NCBI RefSeq assembly: GCF_031157255.1
Contig: NZ_JAVIFX010000006.1
Coordinates: 248,001 to 312,000 of the forward strand
Source of the DNA: Bradyrhizobium sp. LHD-71
GTDB taxonomy: Bacteria; Pseudomonadota; Alphaproteobacteria; Rhizobiales; Xanthobacteraceae
Length of the DNA: 64,000 nt
Direction: 5' to 3'
The notes under the pieces are model-generated. The model was given only the letters and a program-made list of their open reading frames with translations, had not been told where the DNA came from and ran no database searches. Position numbers and translations under genes: made by a program. This document shows, piece by piece, positions 48,085-55,398 of this stretch (the first letter of the stretch is position 1; each line of letters starts with the position of its first letter).

Positions 48085-48288
48085 AAATTGCGTCGCCAGC
48101 GCGGGTTGCTCAGGTTGTCTCGAATTTTAGCTTGCTGCGGATGTTCTTGATGAACCAGATGCCGTCGTCGGCCATGCGTCGACGGACCTTCTCGGTCGCC
48201 GCCTGCGGTTGGGTCATGCCATGGATGCGGTCGAACGTGATGATCAGGCCGTAGCGTTCGTCGAGCGGAAACTGCCGGGCTGGCGCTT
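48085..48288 (-). pseudogene. Remnant of a class I methyltransferase, frameshifted
   Basis: Reading the minus strand downstream of the acyl-CoA dehydrogenase gives FPLDERYGLIITFDRIHGM then DDGIWFIKNIRSKLKFE, which resembles the post-motif-I region of class I SAM methyltransferases of the type reading LIITFDCIHDM and GTWFIKDIRS. The frame then hits a stop, while the -1 frame continues as DNLSNP; adding one G near 48120 would restore KFEDNLSNP. N- and C-terminal domains are missing. The rest of the 310-bp gap (47979-48288) shows no intact gene. Confidence 0.55.
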
Positions 48289-49497
48289 CTATTGATGGTC
48301 CAGCAGTCCAAGCGTTCGCTTGGCGATGATGTTGTTCTGAATCTCGGTTGTTCCGCTGTAGATCGACATTGCCTTGTCGAAGAGAAAGACGCGTGTCGTA
48401 TCCTTCTCGATCTGGCTGAATTCGTCACCCTCCCAGCCGAGTCCCTGAACGCCCATGATCTCAATCAGGAGTTCTTCGCGCTCCTGCGTGAGGCGTGCCT
48501 TCGCATTTTTGATGACTGACGCAGACTCGTTAGGGCCGCGCCCGTCCCTGGTCTCATCCAGCATTCGCCGCTGCAGCAACTGCAGCGAACGGAAATCCAT
48601 CATGTGCTTTGCAATGCGGGCCCGCAGATCCTTGTTGGCGATCTGACCGGACGCATCGATTTCAACATAATCTCGTGCGACGACACTGAGCGGACGGACG
48701 TCGCCGGCAACGGAGAAGCGATTGTCGGTGACCGTGTTGCGCTCGAATTGAAGCAGTCGCTTGGCGATGCTCCATCCCTTGTTGAGCTGGCCAACGAGGT
48801 TCTCTTTCGGCACTTTTACGTCGGTGAAGAACACCTCGGAGAAATGCCATTGACCCGAGATGAGTTGAATTGGCCGGACATCGACACCCTTCGACTTCAT
48901 GTCGATCAGGATGAAGCTGATGCCTTCCTGCTTGCGGCTTTGATCGGTTCGAACAAGGCAAAAACACCAATCGGCATATCGACTTCCTGAAGTCCAGATC
49001 TTCTGGCCATTGATCAGGTAGTGATCCCCTTCGTCTTCGGCCTTGGTTCGCAGGGACGCGAGATCCGAACCCGAGCCTGGCTCCGAGTAGCCCTGGCACC
49101 ATCGAACTTCGCCGCGCGATACGCGCGTCAGGTGCATCTGCTTTTGTTGTTCGTTGCCGTATTCGAGAAGGGTAGGGCCGAGCATGCTCGTTCCAAAACC
49201 CTCCACCGGATTGAACGCGCCGCTTGCGAGATATTCGCGCTCCAGAAGTCTTGCCTGCTCGGTGGAAAGGCCTCCGCCGCCATATTCGACCGGCCATCCC
49301 GGCGTGCCCCAGCCTTTCTGGACAACGCGATCCTTCCACAATTTCCAGTCGGCCCCTTCAGGATAGCGGGGCAGGGTGCGGTAATACTCTTCTATTTTTT
49401 CGCGCAACGATGCCGGGAAGTTCTCTTGTATCCAGCCCCGAACTTCATCGCGAAACGAGTTTAACTCCCCGGCGGTTGCATCGGCGAATGTATCCAT
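48289..49497 (-). CDS. Acyl-CoA dehydrogenase
   Basis: A 402-residue flavoprotein of normal family length. The FAD-binding block is WCQGYSEPGSGSDLASLRT, followed by ITGQKIWTSGS-like LINGQKIWTSGSRYADW, and the C-terminal helical domain has RMLDETRDGRGPNESA and QGLGWEGDEF. It oxidises an acyl-CoA at the alpha-beta bond, passing electrons to ETF. The substrate is unknown. It lies in the F420 island beside LLM oxidoreductases and an acyl-CoA synthetase, an association often seen in actinobacterial F420 gene neighbourhoods. The 293 bp upstream (49498-49790) hold no gene and must contain the divergent promoters. Confidence 0.92.
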   Translation of the reverse strand: MDTFADATAGELNSFRDEVRGWIQENFPASLREKIEEYYRTLPRYPEGADWKLWKDRVVQKGWGTPGWPVEYGGGGLSTEQARLLEREYLASGAFNPVEGFGTSMLGPTLLEYGNEQQKQMHLTRVSRGEVRWCQGYSEPGSGSDLASLRTKAEDEGDHYLINGQKIWTSGSRYADWCFCLVRTDQSRKQEGISFILIDMKSKGVDVRPIQLISGQWHFSEVFFTDVKVPKENLVGQLNKGWSIAKRLLQFERNTVTDNRFSVAGDVRPLSVVARDYVEIDASGQIANKDLRARIAKHMMDFRSLQLLQRRMLDETRDGRGPNESASVIKNAKARLTQEREELLIEIMGVQGLGWEGDEFSQIEKDTTRVFLFDKAMSIYSGTTEIQNNIIAKRTLGLLDHQ

Positions 49498-49790
49498 CGA
49501 CTGGCTCCCCGTAGTTCGTGTTTTGCGCGACAGCTTTCACCAAAGAACAAAAAATCGCAATGTCTCGATCATGGTGCGGCAAAGTTTCAAGGCTGCTCCG
49601 CACCCTGACAATTGAGCCACCCCCGCCGATGGCCTAGGTTGTGGCAGCCGCTCGTTTTTCGCTCGGCTTCGGCGCGCAGGTGAAGGCTCACATTGAGCGA
49701 CGTTCCGGCGTAGCGCGCGCGCCCGGCACATCATTCTCGGAGCCGCAGCCTGATCGCGGCTCGCTCTCTTCTCGACAGGAGACAATCGAC

Positions 49791-50651
49791 ATGAAGCTCG
49801 GACGGCTTGGCGTGTGGTACGGCACCGATAAACTCGACGGATCGCAGCTGCGCGATTTCGTACGCACGGTGGAGAAGAACGGCTACTCGACCCTGTGGTA
49901 TCCCGAATCCCGGGGTTACGAATCGATGTCGCTGGCGGCGACACTGCTATCGAGCAGTGACAAGCTGGTGATCGGCAGCTCGATCGCCAACATCTATGCA
50001 CGCGATTCCTTCACCGCGCAGCGCGCCATGCTTTCGCTGAACAAGCTCTACGGCGACCGGTTCATTCTCGGTCTCGGCGTCAGTCATATTCCGATGGTCG
50101 AGGGCTTGCGCGGCCATCGCTACGACAAGCCGCTGGCGGCGATGGGCGCCTATCTCGACGGCATCAACAAGGGCGCACCTGCCGGCGAATTTCCGCCGGT
50201 CATGGTCGCGGCGCTCGGACCGAAGATGCTGGCGCTGAGCGCAGCAAAATCGCGTGGCGCGGTTCCCTACAACGTGACGCCGCAGCATACCGCGAAGGCC
50301 GCCGCGATCCTCGGGCCGTCGAAGTGGCTCGCGGTGGAGCAGAAGGTGACGCTCGAGACCGATCCCGCGAAGGCGCGGGCGATCGGGCGCAAGGAGCTGT
50401 CACGCTACCTGGTCCTGCCGAATTACCGCAATAACTGGCTGCGCGAGGGCTTCACCGAGGCCGAGCTCGCCGATGGCGGCAGCGACCGGTTCATCGATGC
50501 GATGGTCCTGTGGGGCGACGTCGACACGGTCAAGCGGGGCTTAAGGGAGCACTTCGCGGCCGGCGCCACGCATGTCTGCCTGCAGCCGGTCCACGCGGAT
50601 GGCGATTTCGCCGCCCGCGACCGGATGCTGGCGGCGCTCGCCGATACCTGA
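49791..50651 (+). CDS. LLM class F420-dependent oxidoreductase (TIGR03620-like)
   Basis: A 286-residue luciferase-like TIM-barrel protein. The start KLGRLGVWYGTDKLDGSQLRDFVRTVEKNGYSTLWYPES and KLVIGSSIANIYARDSF, then FILGLGVSHIPMVEG, match the actinobacterial F420-dependent subfamily modelled as TIGR03620. F420 rather than FMN use is inferred from the subfamily and the neighbouring biosynthetic genes. Start at 49791 follows AGGAGA. It ends one base before a convergent LLM gene. Confidence 0.88.
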   Translation: MKLGRLGVWYGTDKLDGSQLRDFVRTVEKNGYSTLWYPESRGYESMSLAATLLSSSDKLVIGSSIANIYARDSFTAQRAMLSLNKLYGDRFILGLGVSHIPMVEGLRGHRYDKPLAAMGAYLDGINKGAPAGEFPPVMVAALGPKMLALSAAKSRGAVPYNVTPQHTAKAAAILGPSKWLAVEQKVTLETDPAKARAIGRKELSRYLVLPNYRNNWLREGFTEAELADGGSDRFIDAMVLWGDVDTVKRGLREHFAAGATHVCLQPVHADGDFAARDRMLAALADT

Positions 50652-51542
50652 TCAGAGCAGATCGGCGACGGCGTTGCGGTAGCGGCGCATGGAGTCGATA
50701 TGGTCGGCCATGCTCCGGCCGGCCATGCGCTTGTGGTGGTAGCCGCGGAAGGTGTTGTGCAGCGTGATATGCGTGACGCCGGCCTTCTTCCAGAAGCTGA
50801 TGTCCTCGCGCCAGTCCTTTTCAGCGCCGGTTCCGGTCGAGGTCCAGACTTCGATGCCAATCGACGCCGGATCGCGTCCCTCGGCTTCCACCAGTCGGCG
50901 TAGCTTGTCGAATTCCGCGAGGGCTTTCGGTCCGGGTGGTTCAGACAGCATGATCCAGCCGTCGCCCCATTTTGCGATCCGCTGCAGCGTTACGTCCATG
51001 TGGCCACCGAACCACAGCGGAATCCTGCGGCGCGGCGGCAGGGGGGTGATGCCGGCGTCCGGAACACGGTGCCACTTGCCCTCGAAGGTGATGTAGGGAT
51101 CGGCCCACAGCGCCTTCATGACCTGGACCTGTTCCTCGGACCGCTTGCCTCGGTTGTGGAAGTTCTCGTCGAGGCCGACGAACTCCATCTCGTTCCAGCC
51201 GACGCCGATGCCAAACCGGAAGCGGCCACCGCTGAGCAGGTCGAGGCTTGCGGCCTGTTTGGCAACCAGCACGGTCTGGCGCTGCGCGAGAATCAGCACC
51301 TGGGTGGAGAGTTCGACCTTTTCCGTGCAGGCCGCGATGAAACCGAACGCTACAAAAGGGTCGTGGAAGAGGCCGAGTCCGCCCCCACGGCCGCTCTTCG
51401 GATTAGCCGGATTGCCGCCAAGCACGTGGTCCGCCAGCGAGAGACCGTCGTAGCCTTCGGCCTCGGCCAGTTGTGCATATTCGCGCACGGTCGGGCCATC
51501 GCCGCCGATGTCCCCGAAAGGCAGAGCAATTCCGAGATGCAT
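50652..51542 (-). CDS. LLM class F420-dependent oxidoreductase (TIGR03619-like)
   Basis: A 296-residue luciferase-like protein. The HLGIALPFGDIGGDGPTVREYAQLAEAEGYDGLSLADHV start, VELSTQVLILAQRQTVLVAKQAASLDLLSGGRFRFGIGVGWNEMEF and PLWFGGHMDVTLQRIAKWGDGWIM are the typical F420-dependent LLM pattern. The reaction is unknown. Upstream of its start lies the hairpin array at 51580-51913. Confidence 0.88.
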   Translation of the reverse strand: MHLGIALPFGDIGGDGPTVREYAQLAEAEGYDGLSLADHVLGGNPANPKSGRGGGLGLFHDPFVAFGFIAACTEKVELSTQVLILAQRQTVLVAKQAASLDLLSGGRFRFGIGVGWNEMEFVGLDENFHNRGKRSEEQVQVMKALWADPYITFEGKWHRVPDAGITPLPPRRRIPLWFGGHMDVTLQRIAKWGDGWIMLSEPPGPKALAEFDKLRRLVEAEGRDPASIGIEVWTSTGTGAEKDWREDISFWKKAGVTHITLHNTFRGYHHKRMAGRSMADHIDSMRRYRNAVADLL

Positions 51543-51579
51543 GGTCGGTTCCTTGCTTTGGCTGGTGGCGGCTCACCCG

Positions 51580-51655
51580 CTAGTGTCCCGAATCCGAAGT
51601 TCGCTATACTTTGCAGCGAGCTGAGAGCGAACTTCGGATTGGATCAGGACACTAG
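51580..51655. repeat. CTAGTG hairpin element 1
   Basis: A 76-nt inverted-repeat element. The outer stem is CTAGTGTCC (51580-51588) / GGACACTAG (51647-51655); the inner perfect 14-bp stem is 51591-51604 / 51627-51640 and contains CCGAAGTTCGC; the loop is 22 nt. The unpaired bases between stems are 2 nt on the left and 6 nt on the right. By bulge side it is in inverted orientation relative to elements 2 and 4. Confidence 0.85.
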
Positions 51656-51668
51656 CAAGCCTATGATT

Positions 51669-51747
51669 CTAGTGTCGTTTATGGATCAGAAATTCGCACG
51701 ATGGACTCGCGGCAAGGATGGTGCGAATTTCTGATCCACGACACTAG
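51669..51747. repeat. CTAGTG hairpin element 2
   Basis: A 79-nt element. The outer stem is CTAGTGTCG (51669-51677) / CGACACTAG (51739-51747); the inner perfect 18-bp stem is 51682-51699 / 51721-51738 and contains GAAATTCGC; the loop is 21 nt. A one-sided TTTA bulge sits on the left (51678-51681). Its final CTAG is shared with element 3. Confidence 0.88.
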
Positions 51748-51822
51748 TGCGGTGAATTTGAAATTCCTGCCAACTTCGCGGCGAGTCCTGCGCAGGAATT
51801 TCAAATTCAAAAACCGCACTAG
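51744..51822. repeat. CTAGTG hairpin element 3
   Basis: A 79-nt element overlapping element 2 by CTAG. The outer stem is CTAGTGCGGT (51744-51753) / ACCGCACTAG (51813-51822); the inner 17-bp stem is 51754-51770 / 51792-51808 and contains GAAATTCCTG; the loop is 21 nt. A one-sided AAAA bulge is on the right (51809-51812), so this copy is inverted relative to elements 2 and 4. Confidence 0.88.
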
Positions 51823-51835
51823 AAACATAAAGTTG

Positions 51836-51913
51836 CTAGTGCTCCTTATGTTTCCGAAGTTCGCATGTAGAGTGTGTCGCCAAGTGATGCGAACTTCGGA
51901 AACGGAGCACTAG
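51836..51913. repeat. CTAGTG hairpin element 4
   Basis: A 78-nt element. The outer stem is CTAGTGCTCC (51836-51845) / GGAGCACTAG (51904-51913); the inner perfect 17-bp stem is 51850-51866 / 51887-51903 and contains CCGAAGTTCGC; the loop is 20 nt. A one-sided TTAT bulge is on the left (51846-51849). Confidence 0.88.
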
Positions 51914-51973
51914 TCTATAGATTTCGGTGACGGGTGCCACGGTATCGGCATCACCGGCGCCAACCGGGAGCGT

Positions 51974-52981
51974 GTGTTGATCAGGCTGGGATACAAGGCT
52001 TCGGCGGAGCAGTTCGCGCCGACCAAGTTGCTGGATTTCTCGTGCCTTGCCGAGGAAGTCGGTTTCGAGTCGGTCTTTGTCAGCGACCATTTTCAGCCAT
52101 GGAAGGATATCGACGGCCACGCACCGTTCTCGTTGACTTGGCTCGGGGCGCTGGGCGCAAGGACCTCCCGCGTCGTCATGGGTACCAGCGTGCTGACGCC
52201 GACTTTCCGCTACCATCCCTCCATCGTCGCCCAGGCGTTCGGCACGATGGGCGCGATGTTCCCGGGACGCGTGGTTCTGGGCGTCGGCACCGGCGAAGGG
52301 CTCAACGAAGTGCCTTCGACCGGCCAGCCCTGGCCGGAATTCAAGGAGCGCTTCGCGCGCTTGCGTGAGGCCGTAACCCTTATCCGGACGCTCTGGACGC
52401 AGAACCGGGTCAGCTTCGAAGGCCAGTACTACAAGACCGAGAAGGCAACGATCTACGATCGCCCCGACACGCCGGTGCCGATCTACGTCGCGGGCGCGGG
52501 TGCCCTCGTGGCGCGTTATGCCGGCCGCCACGGCGAGGGATTCATCTGCACGAGCGGCAAGAAGCCGGAGCTCTACACCGAGACGCTGTTGCCAAAGCTC
52601 GCCGAGGGACTTGCCGCGTCGGAAAATCCGTCGCGGCCGTACGACCGCATGATCGAGGTGAAGGTGTCGTTCGACACCGACAAGATACGTGCACTCGAGG
52701 ACACGCGCCACTGGGCGGCGCTGGCGCTGACGCCCGAAGAAAAGATGACGGTAGAGGATCCCGCCGAGATGCAGCGTCTCGCGGATGCGCTGCCGCTGGA
52801 GCGCGCTGCCAGTCGCTGGATCGTGTCGAGCGACGCCGATGAGCACGTCGAGCGGATCGGCTACTATGTCGGTTTGGGTTTCCGGCATCTGGTATTCCAC
52901 GCGCCGGGACCGGACCAGGCGCGCTTCCTGAAGCTCTACGGCGAGCACGTGCTGCCGCGCCTGCGCAAGCGTTTCGGCTGA
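51974..52981 (+). CDS. fgd: F420-dependent glucose-6-phosphate dehydrogenase
   Basis: A 335-residue LLM protein that closely follows mycobacterial Fgd1 from end to end: [64 protein letters not shown]. The Fgd1 catalytic residues His40, Trp44 and Glu109 correspond to H39, W43 and E108, and the phosphate-binding Lys198, Lys259 and Arg283 to K196, K257 and R281. It should therefore reduce F420 with glucose-6-phosphate, giving 6-phosphogluconolactone and F420H2 for the local oxidoreductases. GTG start at 51974, with a TTG one codon later as the alternative. It precedes cofE by 16 bp and likely shares its transcript. Confidence 0.92.
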   Translation: MLIRLGYKASAEQFAPTKLLDFSCLAEEVGFESVFVSDHFQPWKDIDGHAPFSLTWLGALGARTSRVVMGTSVLTPTFRYHPSIVAQAFGTMGAMFPGRVVLGVGTGEGLNEVPSTGQPWPEFKERFARLREAVTLIRTLWTQNRVSFEGQYYKTEKATIYDRPDTPVPIYVAGAGALVARYAGRHGEGFICTSGKKPELYTETLLPKLAEGLAASENPSRPYDRMIEVKVSFDTDKIRALEDTRHWAALALTPEEKMTVEDPAEMQRLADALPLERAASRWIVSSDADEHVERIGYYVGLGFRHLVFHAPGPDQARFLKLYGEHVLPRLRKRFG

Positions 52982-52997
52982 TTGCGGGGTTAGTGCG

Positions 52998-53777
52998 GTG
53001 AGTGTAGAGCGTAGCAACGCCGTCGAGATCCTCGCGGTCCCCGGCATTCCGCTGGTGCGCAAGGACGACGATCTCGTTGTCCTGATCCGCGAGGGGTTGG
53101 CGCGCGGTGGCATCGTGCCGCGTGGCGGCGACGTCTTCGCGCTCGCGCAGAAGGTCGTATCCAAGGCGGAAGGGCGCATGGTCGAGCTTGCGTCTGTGAA
53201 GCCGTCGACTGAGGCGATAGAGCTCGCCGAAAAAGTTCAGAAGGATCCGCGCCTCGTCGAGCTGATCCTGTCGGAATCGGTGCGCGTCGTGCGGGCGAGA
53301 CCGGGCCTCCTGATCGTGGAACACCGGCTGGGGTTCGTGATGGCCAATGCAGGCATCGACCAGTCCAACGTGACCTCACCCGGAGGGCCTCAGCAAGTCC
53401 TGCTGCTGCCGGTCGATCCCGACGGCAGCGCCGCGAAACTAAAGTCGCGCTTGTCGCAACAATTCGGCGTGCCGGTGGCGGTGATCATCAACGACAGTTT
53501 CGGCCGTGCCTGGCGGCGCGGAACCTGTGGCGTGGCGATCGGTGCGGCCGGCCTGCCGTCGCTGATGGATCTGCGTGGCTCGCCCGATCTGTTCGGCCGC
53601 GAGCTTCAGGTCAGCATAACCGGCTATGCGGATGAGATCGCCGCCGCAGCTTCGCTGGTGATGGGGCAGGGTGCCGAAGGCCAGCCCGTCGTGGTGGTGC
53701 GCGGTCTGACATGGTGCGGTTCAGAGAAAGGCGCGTCCGAATTGGTGCGCCCGGCCGCCGAGGATATGTTCCGATGA
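52998..53777 (+). CDS. cofE: Coenzyme F420-0:L-glutamate ligase CofE
   Basis: A 259-residue single-domain ligase that adds glutamate residues to F420-0. Visible family blocks are EILAVPGIPLVRKDDDL, FALAQKVVSKAEGRMVEL, the VMANAGIDQSNV motif and VAVIINDSFGRAWRRGTCGVAIGAAGL. In mycobacteria this activity is the N-terminal half of FbiB, whose C-terminal FMN domain reduces dehydro-F420-0; that second domain is absent here. GTG start at 52998. It overlaps cofD by ATGA. Confidence 0.95.
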   Translation: MSVERSNAVEILAVPGIPLVRKDDDLVVLIREGLARGGIVPRGGDVFALAQKVVSKAEGRMVELASVKPSTEAIELAEKVQKDPRLVELILSESVRVVRARPGLLIVEHRLGFVMANAGIDQSNVTSPGGPQQVLLLPVDPDGSAAKLKSRLSQQFGVPVAVIINDSFGRAWRRGTCGVAIGAAGLPSLMDLRGSPDLFGRELQVSITGYADEIAAAASLVMGQGAEGQPVVVVRGLTWCGSEKGASELVRPAAEDMFR

Positions 53778-54721
53778 ACAAACGATTGGTTGTCGCGCTG
53801 TCCGGCGGAGTCGGTGGCGCGAAACTCGCGCTAGGTCTAAGCCGCATTTTACCCGCCGACGAACTGCTTGTGGTCGCCAACACCGGCGACGATTTCGAGC
53901 ATCTGGGCTTGAGCATCTCTCCCGACATCGACACGTTGACCTACACCCTTGCGGGCCTGGACAATCCCGCGACCGGCTGGGGCCGGCGTGACGAGACGTG
54001 GTCGTTCATGGACAGCATCGGCGCGCTGGGCGGCGAGGACTGGTTCAAGCTCGGCGATCGCGATCTCGCGCTGCACGTCGAGCGCACCCGGCGCCTGCGC
54101 GCGGGACAGACATTGTCCGAGGTGACCACCGACGTTTGCCGGCGCCTCGGCATCGGCGCCCGTGTCTTACCGATGAGCGACGACCGCGTGCGGACACGTG
54201 TGCGCAGCGACGTAGGCTGGATCGATTTCCAAGACTATTTCGTGCGCCAGCAGTGCCGGCCGGTCGTCCATGAATTGGCTTTCGATGGCGTGACGCTGGC
54301 CCGCCCCAACGCTGACATCGTTGCAGCGCTCCGCTCTGGGAGCGTGCGGACCGTGATCATCTGTCCGTCGAATCCTTTCATCAGCGTCGAGCCGATCCTG
54401 GCGATCCCCGGCATGCGCGATGCGATGAAAGCAAGTAACGCGCCGATCGTCGCGGTATCGCCAATCATCGGCGGGGAGGCGGTCAAGGGGCCAACCGCGA
54501 AGATGATGCGCGAGCTTGGCCTCGAGGTCAGCGCCGCTGCCGTGGCTGCACGCTACGGCGATTTGCTCGACGGCTATATCATGGACGACGCCGACGCCGA
54601 TGGCGTCGGCACGATCGGCGCGCGGGTCACGATCGCAAAAACCCTGATGAAAAGCCTGGATGACCGCGAGGCGCTCGCACGGGTGACCCTTGACGCTGCG
54701 GACGCGCTGGCCTCGCGGTGA
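53774..54721 (+). CDS. cofD: 2-phospho-L-lactate transferase CofD (FbiA)
   Basis: A 315-residue enzyme that joins the activated phospho-carboxylate to the deazaflavin Fo, making (dehydro-)F420-0. The N-terminal VVALSGGVGGAKLALGL nucleotide loop, VANTGDDFEHLGLSISPDIDTLTYTLAG and the CPSNPFISVEPILAI and VSPIIGGEAVKGPTAKM motifs are diagnostic of CofD. It is the middle gene of the cofE-cofD-cofC operon, overlapping both neighbours (ATGA and one base). Confidence 0.96.
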   Translation: MNKRLVVALSGGVGGAKLALGLSRILPADELLVVANTGDDFEHLGLSISPDIDTLTYTLAGLDNPATGWGRRDETWSFMDSIGALGGEDWFKLGDRDLALHVERTRRLRAGQTLSEVTTDVCRRLGIGARVLPMSDDRVRTRVRSDVGWIDFQDYFVRQQCRPVVHELAFDGVTLARPNADIVAALRSGSVRTVIICPSNPFISVEPILAIPGMRDAMKASNAPIVAVSPIIGGEAVKGPTAKMMRELGLEVSAAAVAARYGDLLDGYIMDDADADGVGTIGARVTIAKTLMKSLDDREALARVTLDAADALASR

Positions 54722-55398
54722 TGAGCGATATCTGGGCGATCATTCCGGTCAAGGAATTCGATGGTGCGAAGGGTCGGCTGTCGAGCCTGCTGTCGGCGCC
54801 ACAGCGGCGTATTCTCGCCGAGACCATGCTGACCGACATGCTCGACGCCGTTGCCGGCTCCCGGCTTCTGGCGGGCGTGTTGATCGTCACGCTCGATCCC
54901 CACGCGACGGCACTTGGCAAGAAGATCGGAGCGCGGATCGTCACCGACGGCGCGCGGGACGGACATTCCGGCAGCGTGAACGCGGGCCGCCGCATTCTCG
55001 CGGCCGAGGGGCGCGGCGGCATGATCACGATGCCCGGCGACATTCCAGCCACACGCGCCGGCGAGATCGACGCAGTGTTGTCGGAGCATCTCGCGGCTCC
55101 ATCGTTCACGATCTCGCCGGCGCACGACGATCTAGGTTCGAATGCGGTTGCTTGTTCGCCGCCGGAATCGGTGCCGCTTCGCTTCGGTGACAACAGTTAC
55201 TTCCCGCACCTCGACGCGGCACGTCGGCAAGGCATAGAGCCGACGATCATCCGTCAGCCGGGCATTGCGATGGATATCGATCATCCGGTTGATCTCGCGG
55301 CTTTCCTGCGGCTGCCGCAATCAGCTGGCACCCGGACACGCGTGCTGCTCGACGAACTCGGCGTGCGTGCGCTGCTCGCCGAGCGCGGTATCGCTTAA
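54721..55398 (+). CDS. cofC: 2-phospho-L-lactate / phosphoenolpyruvate guanylyltransferase CofC (FbiD)
   Basis: A 225-residue nucleotidyltransferase-fold enzyme that activates the side-chain precursor with GTP for CofD. Features are IWAIIPVKEFDGAKGRLSSLL (GTP loop), DMLDAV, the MITMPGDIPATRAGEID metal motif and FTISPAHDDLGSNAVACSPP. Sequence alone does not tell whether it prefers 2-phospholactate, PEP or 3-phosphoglycerate. ATG at 54721 overlaps the cofD stop (TGATG); a GTG one codon earlier is possible. Its stop overlaps the convergent fbiC stop by two bases. Confidence 0.93.
   Translation: MSDIWAIIPVKEFDGAKGRLSSLLSAPQRRILAETMLTDMLDAVAGSRLLAGVLIVTLDPHATALGKKIGARIVTDGARDGHSGSVNAGRRILAAEGRGGMITMPGDIPATRAGEIDAVLSEHLAAPSFTISPAHDDLGSNAVACSPPESVPLRFGDNSYFPHLDAARRQGIEPTIIRQPGIAMDIDHPVDLAAFLRLPQSAGTRTRVLLDELGVRALLAERGIA

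Noticed and set aside
47979-48464. N-terminal extension of the DDN-type protein (162 codons)
   Set aside because: The extension runs through the decayed methyltransferase and into the acyl-CoA dehydrogenase gene; the 153-residue form matches the family length.
49498-49790. Possible small gene between the acyl-CoA dehydrogenase and the first LLM gene
   Set aside because: Short frames have no ribosome-binding site or family similarity; the gap is best read as a divergent promoter region.
51580-51913. Hairpin array as integron attC sites or a CRISPR array
   Set aside because: The ends are CTAGTG/CACTAG rather than attC core sites, there are no cassettes or integrase, and the units are palindromic with variable arms, not identical repeats with unique spacers.
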